The position numbers and the translations under genes are program-made. From the NCBI GenBank assembly GCA_030616535.1, contig JAUWXE010000059.1, positions 1 to 6,744 of the forward strand: a stretch of DNA of 6,744 bases, read 5' to 3'. The number at the start of each line of letters is the position of its first letter. The stretch's first letter is position 1. Origin of the DNA: Candidatus Aerophobota bacterium. GTDB lineage: Bacteria; Aerophobota; Aerophobia; Aerophobales; AE-B3A. A model generated the notes under the pieces. It saw nothing but the letters and a program-made list of their open reading frames with translations. It had not been told where the DNA came from and did no database searches. Positions 1-5,406 of the stretch are shown here, in pieces.

Positions 1-454
1 CACTTGACAGGGTACTTGAAGCTTATCTCGATTGTGCTGTGTGGGCTTCTAATCTTGGCAGCCGCACCTAGAGAGACCGTCACCGTCATCTAAGTGATTG
101 ACGGCGATACTTGTCTTTTAGAGGACGGCCAACGCATTCGTTATCTAGGAATTAATGCTCCAGAAAGAGACGATTCCCAGTTCGAGGAAGCTACCCGGGC
201 CAACAATGAGTTAGTGGGAGGAAAAGAAATCCGGCTTGAGCCCTGCCATCCCTCGCAGGATAAAGATGGTCGGTTTCTCGCCTATGTCTTTGTGGGTGAG
301 ACGTTCGTTAACGAAGAGTTGGTCCGCCGAGGTTATGCTCACATCCAGGAGTAAGATTTTCTGGGGAAGCAGAAGGCCCATCTGGAACAATGATGGGGAC
401 ACCATCTTCATTAGAGATGCCGACGGTAGTCTTATCTTGAGCTACGTTTACTAA
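1..454 (+). pseudogene. Broken secreted SNase-like nuclease with lamin-tail domain remnant
   Basis: Seen: in frame 1, a signal-peptide-like stretch (a possible TTG start at 16, then MKLISIVLCGLLILAAAP) runs into RETVTVI, a TAA stop at 91-93, then VIDGDT. That is the usual start of a staphylococcal-nuclease-like (SNase, PF00565) domain. The domain continues through RYLGINAPE and DKDGRFLAYVFV. The residues matching the family's catalytic Arg-Glu-Arg are visible (R16, E24 and R60 counting from position 94). It ends at GYAHIQE and a second stop at 352-354, before the family's usual C-terminal helix. From about 353 a different frame reads KIFWGSRRPIWNNDGDTIF and on to SYVY, closing at 452-454. This closely resembles the C-terminal end of lamin-tail (LTD) domains. 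Inference: the ancestor was an exported SNase-LTD fusion. A nonsense mutation split the leader from the domain, and a deletion plus frameshift removed the end of SNase and the start of LTD. The true 5' end may lie outside the window. An ORF from GTG at 94 survives but would be cytoplasmic and truncated. Confidence 0.8.
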
Positions 455-493
455 AAAGGATACTAGATAGGGTAGGGGAGCAAACTCTTTACC

Positions 494-1087
494 TCAGATA
501 TTCTCCAGGATGTAGTAACCATAGCAATTGATAACTTGGGTTTTGCCTATCTGAGTGACCCGCTCACCAGCGTGAGGATAGATGAGGTGTTGGTGACCGT
601 GGATAAAATAGCGAGGTTGATAACGAACGATTAAATTCCTAAAGGAACTAAATCCTTTATGACATTGGTCCTTTCCCTCATGTATGCCCTTGGGAGGAGC
701 GTGGGTAAGAATAAGATCCACCCCTCTTTTAAGCCAAATTCGCGGCCTGACTTTGAGCACTTTCCACCACATTTCTTTTTCCCTATATTCTATCCCTCTT
801 CCTCCATACCACATAGAACCTTCAAGCCCTAGTATTCTTATTCCTTTATAAATTACTATTTGACCATCAATATTTCTTCCACCTTTTAGAGGCTTCTCTC
901 TATAAATAATGTCGTGATTCCCTCTTACATAATAGAGGCGTTTATTAAACATAGTCATAAGAAAAGAAAGATACCCGGGCCTCAGATCTCCAGTTGAGAG
1001 AATCAAATCTATCCCCGGAAAGCGACTTTTATCGAAATAATCGTACAGAAGTGGCTCTTCCTTATCCCCGACAATTAAGAATTTCAT
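494..1087 (-). CDS. Calcineurin-like metallophosphoesterase, small clostridial type
   Basis: A 197-residue protein of the calcineurin-like metallophosphoesterase superfamily, presumably cytoplasmic and a phosphomono- or phosphodiesterase; the substrate is unknown. Metal-site motifs appear in the usual order: GDKE (D8), STGD (D34), GNHD (56-59), THAP (H129) and HGHQH (163-167). The first motif is D-x-E (D8, E10) instead of the classical D-x-H. The start at 1087 (MKFLIVGD) is chosen for three reasons. The fold's first strand begins there. An AGGG lies just upstream at 1091-1094, although its 3-nt spacing is short. The longest possible start at 1144 overlaps the -10 box of the gene's own promoter, so it cannot be transcribed whole. 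It converges with the broken nuclease gene and diverges from the amidohydrolase gene. Family assignment is firm; substrate is not. Confidence 0.9.
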   Translation of the reverse strand: MKFLIVGDKEEPLLYDYFDKSRFPGIDLILSTGDLRPGYLSFLMTMFNKRLYYVRGNHDIIYREKPLKGGRNIDGQIVIYKGIRILGLEGSMWYGGRGIEYREKEMWWKVLKVRPRIWLKRGVDLILTHAPPKGIHEGKDQCHKGFSSFRNLIVRYQPRYFIHGHQHLIYPHAGERVTQIGKTQVINCYGYYILENI

Positions 1088-1142
1088 ATTCCCTGCACTT
1101 ATTGTGAGAGATAGCATTAAATGATACTTACCTACTTCTATC

Positions 1143-1170
1143 ATAATACTGGAAAAAAATTATTTGCCAA
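1143..1170 (-). promoter_or_regulatory. Sigma70-like promoter of the metallophosphoesterase gene
   Basis: Read on the minus strand: TTGGCA (1170-1165), a 16-bp spacer, then TATTAT (1148-1143). Each box matches the consensus at 5 of 6 bases. Transcription would start near 1136, giving a leader of roughly 50 nt before the ATG at 1087. Confidence 0.65.
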
Positions 1171-1211
1171 GAATGGTGAAAAAGGCTCATTTTTTTCTTG
1201 ACACATTCTTG
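1168..1211. repeat. Inverted repeat between divergent promoters
   Basis: CAAGAATG (1168-1175) and CATTCTTG (1204-1211) are perfect 8-bp inverted copies separated by 28 bases rich in A and T runs. The arms touch the -35 boxes of the two divergent promoters: the left arm overlaps 1165-1170 and the right arm abuts 1198-1203. That position would suit a shared operator or a looping site. No regulator for it can be named. Confidence 0.4.
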
Positions 1212-1225
1212 CCGGTTGATAGAGT
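1198..1225 (+). promoter_or_regulatory. Probable promoter of the amidohydrolase-PIN unit
   Basis: A perfect TTGACA lies at 1198-1203. With a 16-bp spacer the -10 box would be TAGAGT (1220-1225), a 4 of 6 match, so the -10 is only fair. Transcription would start near 1232, leaving about 110 nt of leader before the ATG at 1342. Confidence 0.45.
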
Positions 1226-1240
1226 TAAATAGCTTGGGCT

Positions 1241-1336
1241 TTGTCTTCGGACGAGTATCGAGTGGAGGAAAAGCTGGCCAAGACGAAAGCACTCGAAGGG
1301 AGAGGTTTTTCCTCTCCAGGTTCTTCTTGAGGAGGT
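1241..1336 (+). promoter_or_regulatory. Candidate structured mRNA leader of the amidohydrolase gene
   Basis: Three complementary pairings are visible. Stem A: 1258-1264 (TCGAGTG) with 1290-1296 (CACTCGA), 7 perfect pairs. Stem B: 1241-1247 with 1280-1286, 7 pairs including one G-U, extended by GG 1249-1250 with CC 1278-1279 across a bulged C. A and B interleave, so together they would form an H-type pseudoknot; otherwise they compete. Stem C: GGAGAGG (1299-1305) with CCTCTCC (1311-1317) closes a five-U loop. TCCTC (1310-1314) in the 3' arm of C can instead pair with GAGGA (1329-1333) in the Shine-Dalgarno region. This is compatible with a translational switch. It does not match any riboswitch class I recognise, and the structure is inferred by hand. 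Confidence 0.35.
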
Positions 1337-1341
1337 CATTA

Positions 1342-2208
1342 ATGAAAGTTGTGGACGCACACCTGCACTTTATCACCAGGGAAATGATGGAGAAGATGAG
1401 AAGCGAGAGGGGGCTGGAGGAAAAGGAGATAAAGGAGCGCCGAAAAAGACTGAGGATTCCAGAATTTGAACTATTCGATTTTCATACCACAGTCAAAAAG
1501 TGGCTCTCGGAATTTAACCGTTACCAGATAGAAAGGGGGATTTTTCTCCCCTTTACTCATAATCTCAAGGAAATGATTGCTCTGGGCAAGGTTAGTGATA
1601 GATTCATTGGATTTACCAGCGTTGATCCCACTCAGGAAAATGCCGATGAGATCCTGGAGGAGGATTTTCAGGCAGGTCTGAAAGGGATAAAACTCTATCC
1701 TGTCAATCACTTCTTCCATGTCAACGATCCGGAGGCGGAAAAAATCTATCCGGTGGTGGAAAAATATAAGGTTCCGGTGATGATTCATTTCGGACTGAAC
1801 ATTGGGCCCGGAGCAAATCTTCTTTACGGAAACCCTCTGGATCTTCATCCGGTGGCGTTGAAATATCCCGAAGTTAACTTCATCATTGCCCATTTTGGTT
1901 GTGGTTTCACTAGAGAAGCGCTTTTTCTGGCTTACCAGTGCTCCAACATTTATTATGATACCTCAAGCTCCAACGCTTGGATTAATTATCTTCCATATAA
2001 AATTACTCTCAAAGAGATCTTCCAGAGATTCCTGGAAGCGGCCGGGTCGAGTAGGCTCATCTTCGGAACCGACTCCAATTTTTTCCCCCGAGGATACAGA
2101 TACGACATCTTTCTCGATCAAAAGAGAATATTAGATGAGCTGGGAGTGGCCGAAGAAGAGCAGGAAAAGATTTTCGGTGAAAATATTTTGAGGCTGCTGG
2201 AGTGGTAG
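1342..2208 (+). CDS. Amidohydrolase_2-family metal-dependent hydrolase
   Basis: A 288-residue cytoplasmic TIM-barrel protein of the amidohydrolase superfamily, Amidohydro_2 branch (PF04909/COG2159). That branch includes ACMSD-type decarboxylases and various hydrolases. Visible active-site features: DAHLH (D5, H7, H9) for the N-terminal metal ligands, KLYP at 117-120, IHFG with H149, AHFG with H184, and GTDS with D244, the usual catalytic or metal aspartate. The length is normal for the family. The start at 1342 has a strong AGGAGGT (1330-1336) five bases upstream. The reading frame stays open upstream to 1198, but that stretch is better read as the promoter and structured leader. The stop codon abuts the start of the PIN-domain gene, so the two are probably co-transcribed. 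The substrate cannot be told from sequence. Confidence 0.9.
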   Translation: MKVVDAHLHFITREMMEKMRSERGLEEKEIKERRKRLRIPEFELFDFHTTVKKWLSEFNRYQIERGIFLPFTHNLKEMIALGKVSDRFIGFTSVDPTQENADEILEEDFQAGLKGIKLYPVNHFFHVNDPEAEKIYPVVEKYKVPVMIHFGLNIGPGANLLYGNPLDLHPVALKYPEVNFIIAHFGCGFTREALFLAYQCSNIYYDTSSSNAWINYLPYKITLKEIFQRFLEAAGSSRLIFGTDSNFFPRGYRYDIFLDQKRILDELGVAEEEQEKIFGENILRLLEW

Positions 2209-2655
2209 TTGAGGGTAGTAATTGACACTAGTACTTTTATAGCTAGTTTTTGGAAAGGCAAGTCACGAACTGTAGTAGAGCTTTGGAAAAAAGGGGAAAT
2301 AACTCTCTGTGCCTCTGAGGTCATCCTGAAAGAGTATTTGAACATAATCCCACGATTCAATAGGCTGAATAAAGAAGCAGGAGAGCTGCTTTCCTTGCTT
2401 AAGGCAAGAAAGAACATGGAGATGGTTGCGCCTTCTAAGAGATTAAAGGTTATCCAAAAAGACCCAGCGGATAATAAATTCCTAGAATGCGCTATAGAAG
2501 CCAAAGCAGAATATATCATCTCTGCAGACAGACACCTTAGAAATCTCAAAAAGCAACAGGGGGTGCGAATTGTCTCTTCGGGTAGCTTTTTAAAGGACAA
2601 AGCCACTCTTGACCAGCGGGGTAAAGCTTTTAACTTGTTTAACCCTTTATTTTGA
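2209..2655 (+). CDS. PIN-domain protein, putative VapC-like toxin (COG1569 type), without antitoxin
   Basis: 148 residues with the acidic triad-plus of PIN ribonucleases: VIDTS (D6), LKEYL (E42), DPADNKFLECA (D88) and SADRHL (D107). It resembles the PIN family often annotated as a toxin-antitoxin toxin component (COG1569/TIGR00305 type). Such proteins cut RNA in the cytoplasm using Mg2+. All four acidic positions are present, so it is probably active. The start is a TTG at 2209, directly after the amidohydrolase stop at 2206-2208, with GGAG at 2199-2202 six bases upstream inside the preceding gene; translational coupling is likely. No antitoxin gene lies on either side, which is unusual for a toxin. 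The C-terminal tail after about residue 125 is not typical domain sequence. It may be a stand-alone nuclease or have a distant partner. Confidence 0.85.
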   Translation: MRVVIDTSTFIASFWKGKSRTVVELWKKGEITLCASEVILKEYLNIIPRFNRLNKEAGELLSLLKARKNMEMVAPSKRLKVIQKDPADNKFLECAIEAKAEYIISADRHLRNLKKQQGVRIVSSGSFLKDKATLDQRGKAFNLFNPLF

Positions 2656-2658
2656 AAA

Positions 2659-2742
2659 ATGAGAGAAGCGAAAACTTACCCAGAAATAAAAACCATCATA
2701 AGACGCTACCAAAGTTTTTTAAACCTTAAGGTTGACCATTAA
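2659..2742 (+). pseudogene. 27-codon fragment, possibly the N-terminus of a lost MNT-type nucleotidyltransferase
   Basis: A short ORF starts three bases after the PIN gene and reads MREAKTYPEIKTIIRRYQSF then LNLKVDH and a stop. The pattern YPEIK..IIRRY..FL..L.V resembles the helix that precedes the GSYARG motif in minimal nucleotidyltransferases, and the ORF stops just where that motif should begin. No good ribosome binding site is visible. It could be a remnant of an MNT gene or chance. Its stop lies at the ribosome binding site of the next gene. Confidence 0.22.
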
Positions 2743-2758
2743 ACGGAGGTATCCTCAT

Positions 2759-4042
2759 ATGAGTGATCAAGCGCAAGCGTCTCTGGCTCAAAAAACGATT
2801 AGTGTTGATAAACTGGTAATAGGTAGAGGAGATCAAGAAATGTTGCGGTACCTGGCTGGTCGAGTTGCTGAATTGGCAGCGTGTCCTATCGAAGATGAGA
2901 AACGAGACCTTTGGTACCGCCACAATGCCTTGCAGCCCACTCGTCCCCTCATTTTTTGTGATCCAGAGAACGGTTGGAATGAAATTATCACCGATGAGCA
3001 AATGCAATGCCGTGGGCAACTAGCCCGGGAATGGGAAATGATCCTACGCAAGGAAATATTTTGGGGCGAATCTATGGGTGATGACCGGGTAATCGAGCCA
3101 TATTTCGACGTCCCTTATATGTATGTCGAGACCGATTGGGGAATGCATGAGACCAAAATTGGTGGTGAGGATGGCGGCTCTTATACTTGGGACGCCCCCT
3201 TAAAATCCTACCAGGACCTTAGCAAACTACATTTTCCTCATATTTCCGTAGATTATGAAGCGACCGATAAGCTTCTCTTATTAGCTAAAAAGGTCTTGGG
3301 CGACTTGTTAGCCGTGAGACTCAAAGGAAGATGGTGGTGGAGTCTGGGAATGACCTGGACCTTAGTTAACCTGCGCGGTCTGGAGCAGATCATGTTTGAT
3401 ATTTATGACTATCCCGACAAGCTCCATCAACTGATGGGGATTCTGCGCGACGGGACTTTAGCCAAACTTGACTTTCTCGAAAAAAACGGCCTCTTGAGTT
3501 TGAACAGCGATGGAACCTATGTGGGTTCGGGTGGGTTTGGTTGCACCCGGGAACTGCCCTGGAAAGATTTTGATGGCAAAACGGTACGCACCCGCGACAT
3601 GTGGGGGTTCTGTGAGAGCCAAGAAACCACTACCTTTTCCCCGGAGATGTTTGCCGAGTTTATTTTCCCGTATCAGCTATCTATTCTTGAACGGTTTGGG
3701 CTGAACTGTTATGGTTGTTGCGAGCCATTGGATAGGCGCTGGCACGTAGTGAAAAAGATGCCCCGACTTCGGCGCGTTTCGGTCTCTCCCTGGGCCAATT
3801 TAGCTGACATGGCAGAGAAACTGGGCGATGAGTATATTTATTCGATGAAGCCGCATCCGGGTGAATTGGCTGTACCGTCCTTGAACGAAGAACGCATCCG
3901 GACTGGACTGCGCAGAGCCTTGCGCATCACTCGTAATTGCCGGGTCGAGATAATCATGAAAGACAATCATACCATTGCCAACAATCCCCAGAATGTGATC
4001 CGTTGGTGCCAAATTGCCCGTGAAGAAGCTGAAGCAATCTAA
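2759..4042 (+). CDS. Uroporphyrinogen decarboxylase/MtaA-like methyltransferase family protein
   Basis: 427 residues, recognised by overall pattern as a member of the URO-D superfamily subgroup related to MtaA-type corrinoid methyltransferases (TIM barrel). It is not the haem-pathway HemE, which is shorter and has different N-terminal arginine motifs. Visible landmarks: a tryptophan-rich strand RWWWS (W192-W194), SDGTYVGSGGFG in the barrel centre, and CYGCCE (C317, C320, C321, E322), which sits where methyltransferase relatives carry a Zn-binding Cys. KPHP (H366) and KDNHT (H404) follow. Start: ATG at 2759 has GGAGGT (2745-2750) eight bases upstream. An in-frame TTG at 2732 precedes that Shine-Dalgarno site and is less likely. 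Family members often serve methyl transfer to or from corrinoid proteins, but no corrinoid protein lies beside it here. The substrate is unknown. By eye its base composition is richer in G+C than its neighbours. Confidence 0.85.
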   Translation: MSDQAQASLAQKTISVDKLVIGRGDQEMLRYLAGRVAELAACPIEDEKRDLWYRHNALQPTRPLIFCDPENGWNEIITDEQMQCRGQLAREWEMILRKEIFWGESMGDDRVIEPYFDVPYMYVETDWGMHETKIGGEDGGSYTWDAPLKSYQDLSKLHFPHISVDYEATDKLLLLAKKVLGDLLAVRLKGRWWWSLGMTWTLVNLRGLEQIMFDIYDYPDKLHQLMGILRDGTLAKLDFLEKNGLLSLNSDGTYVGSGGFGCTRELPWKDFDGKTVRTRDMWGFCESQETTTFSPEMFAEFIFPYQLSILERFGLNCYGCCEPLDRRWHVVKKMPRLRRVSVSPWANLADMAEKLGDEYIYSMKPHPGELAVPSLNEERIRTGLRRALRITRNCRVEIIMKDNHTIANNPQNVIRWCQIAREEAEAI

Positions 4043-4119
4043 GTTTATACTATCATGACTGCACGATAATGAGGACAACGGATGAAACAAGAGAACATCA
4101 AGTCGATGGAGAATGAAAT

Positions 4120-5202
4120 ATGCGAAAAACTGCTAGGGTCCTTCTTACCCTGATACACATTTTGTTCTTCTCCATTTTAGGGCTTTTAAGTTGGATATGG
4201 TCCGAGGGAAGATTTAAAAGTGATACTTCTTTATTCGCTTGGGAAAGCAGAAGAAAAGTTCTATCCGGTCAGCCGGGGAAGTTCAAAATGGATTTTGCCT
4301 TGGCTCTTGCCAATCAAAAACAAGAGAAGGTGATAGTGAGTGTGGTCAAGGAAGCAACTATCCAGGAATCTGTCCGAAAGGCTATATCTCTGGCCGGGGG
4401 ATTAAGTTTCATCAAACCAGGAGACGTAGTCCTCGTGAAGCCTAACGTTAATTCCTACGATGCTTATCCGGGAACTACTAATCCCCGGGTGGTGGGAGAG
4501 GTAGTGCGTATGGTGAAGCAGGCGGGAGCAAAAAGAGTCATAGTAGCCGACCGTTCGGGCCCAGGAAGATGGTCTGATACCATGTACAATATGGAAACAG
4601 TGGGAATTGCGCAGGCAGCTCGCAAGGCGGGAGCGGAGGTTATAGCCTTGGAGAAGGAGGAGTGGGTTAAAGTTAGACCTCAAGGAGCAAAATACTGGGA
4701 AAGGGGATTTAAGATTCCCAAATTACTTGAGGAAGTCGATCATATCGTCAATCTTCCGGTAGCCAAAACTCACTTTTTAGCGGATTTTTCTATGTCCCTG
4801 AAAAATTTTGTGGGACTCATTTCCACGCAGGACCGGAATATAATGCATCGCTCCCCGTATTTTAAGGAAATGATTGCCGAATTAAATCTTGCCTTTCAAC
4901 CCCAATTAAATGTTATGGATGCTAGCAAAGTCTTGGTCTCCGGAGGCCCTGCCAGTGGTAAGGCAAGGTCTCCCGGGATGATTATAGCCTCCCCTGACCG
5001 CATTGCCATCGACCTCACCGGGCTGGGCCTGCTTAAGATACTGGGAACCACTTCCCAGATTCAATCTCAGAACATGTGGAATCACCCTCAGATCAAAAGA
5101 GCCACTGAGTTGGAAATAGGTATCTCTACTTACACTGGGATACGGCTTCGGTCCTCCGGGGTAGAATCCGATAAATTTCTACTCTATCTCCAGGGAAAAT
5201 AA
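4120..5202 (+). CDS. Membrane-anchored DUF362 domain protein
   Basis: 360 residues. Residues 1-6 are basic (MRKTAR) and residues 7-27 form one hydrophobic segment, an uncleaved anchor or signal sequence. The DUF362 domain (PF04015) follows from about residue 70: VLVKPNVN (104-111), the AGAKRVIVADRSG segment (135-147), LPVAKTH (212-218), SLKNFVG (226-232) and a C-terminal ASPDRIAIDLTGLGLL segment. The biochemical function of DUF362 is not established. Many members carry ferredoxin-type Cys clusters, but this one has no CxxC motifs. If the N-terminus is a true export signal, the domain would lie outside the cytoplasm. Start: ATG at 4120 with GGAG (4108-4111) eight bases upstream. It lies 77 bases downstream of the UroD-like gene with no visible terminator between, so co-transcription is plausible. 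Confidence 0.88.
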   Translation: MRKTARVLLTLIHILFFSILGLLSWIWSEGRFKSDTSLFAWESRRKVLSGQPGKFKMDFALALANQKQEKVIVSVVKEATIQESVRKAISLAGGLSFIKPGDVVLVKPNVNSYDAYPGTTNPRVVGEVVRMVKQAGAKRVIVADRSGPGRWSDTMYNMETVGIAQAARKAGAEVIALEKEEWVKVRPQGAKYWERGFKIPKLLEEVDHIVNLPVAKTHFLADFSMSLKNFVGLISTQDRNIMHRSPYFKEMIAELNLAFQPQLNVMDASKVLVSGGPASGKARSPGMIIASPDRIAIDLTGLGLLKILGTTSQIQSQNMWNHPQIKRATELEIGISTYTGIRLRSSGVESDKFLLYLQGK

Positions 5203-5224
5203 TTTTTATATGAGAGGCCGCCCC

Positions 5225-5389
5225 ATGAGTGATATTTTCATTGCCAATTTTGGGGGTAAAGCGAAAAAGGCTGCCAGTTGCTATTCTCTCAATGATAAGG
5301 TCCTCAGCCATCTTAATGTCATTGAGAGAGATATCACATTTCAGATCAAAGGGGTTGACAAAGAATTATCTTGTTATATATTACTATAA
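5225..5389 (+). CDS. Small ORF of 54 aa, unrecognised, possibly a truncated gene
   Basis: It begins MSDIFIANFGGKAKKAAS and ends KELSCYILL. Upstream, GAGAGG (5212-5217) lies seven bases from the ATG, an acceptable ribosome binding site, and the ORF starts 22 bases after the DUF362 stop. I do not recognise the protein. Two things argue for caution. An 11-bp inverted repeat lies within it. Its last codons and stop coincide with the -10 box and operator of the downstream regulator. It may be a real small protein, the surviving start of a longer gene cut off when the regulator arrived, or fortuitous. Confidence 0.35.
   Translation: MSDIFIANFGGKAKKAASCYSLNDKVLSHLNVIERDITFQIKGVDKELSCYILL
5285..5329. 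repeat. 11-bp inverted repeat / potential hairpin
   Basis: TCTCTCAATGA (5285-5295) and TCATTGAGAGA (5319-5329) are perfect inverted copies. Inside them TAAG (5296-5299) and CTTA (5312-5315) can continue the stem after a three-base bulge, leaving a 12-base loop. No T-run follows, so it does not look like an intrinsic terminator. It could be an RNA structure, a regulator site, or the trace of a small mobile element. Confidence 0.6.
5355..5382 (+). promoter_or_regulatory. Strong sigma70-like promoter of the GntR gene
   Basis: Perfect TTGACA (5355-5360), a 16-bp spacer, then TATATT (5377-5382, 5 of 6). Transcription would start near 5389, leaving a leader of under 20 nt before the ATG at 5407. 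The -10 box lies inside the palindromic operator, so bound regulator would block RNA polymerase. Confidence 0.75.
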
Positions 5390-5390
5390 C
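5373..5390. promoter_or_regulatory. Operator copy 1, GTTATA-N6-TATAAC, over the GntR promoter
   Basis: GTTATATATTACTATAAC has perfect 6-bp inverted arms separated by six bases. It covers the -10 box and the expected transcription start of the regulator gene. The outer GT...AC fits the general GntR-family operator form. An identical pair of arms with the same spacing recurs at 6395-6412. Autorepression is inferred. Confidence 0.75.
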
Positions 5391-5406
5391 AAAATAAGGG
5401 AAGGTT

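Noticed and set aside
471..493. Hairpin GGTAGGGGAG / CTCTTTACC between the convergent pseudogene and metallophosphoesterase gene
   Set aside because: It needs two G-U pairs and a bulge, and no T-run follows on either strand, so a terminator call is not supported.
1198..1341. N-terminal extension of the amidohydrolase to a TTG at 1198
   Set aside because: The extension is not protein-like, overlaps the TTGACA box and stems, and the ATG at 1342 has a strong ribosome binding site directly before the DAHLH motif.
2609..2636. TTGACC-N16-TAACTT as a promoter inside the end of the PIN gene
   Set aside because: The -10 box matches at only 3 of 6 bases and lies within coding sequence; not strong enough to annotate.
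2722..2733. 12-bp perfect palindrome AACCTTAAGGTT upstream of the UroD-like gene
   Set aside because: One or two such palindromes are expected by chance in a window of this size, and no second copy or promoter pairing supports it.
4082..4153. 23-aa ORF between the UroD-like and DUF362 genes
   Set aside because: It overlaps the DUF362 start out of frame and has a poor ribosome binding site; likely spurious.
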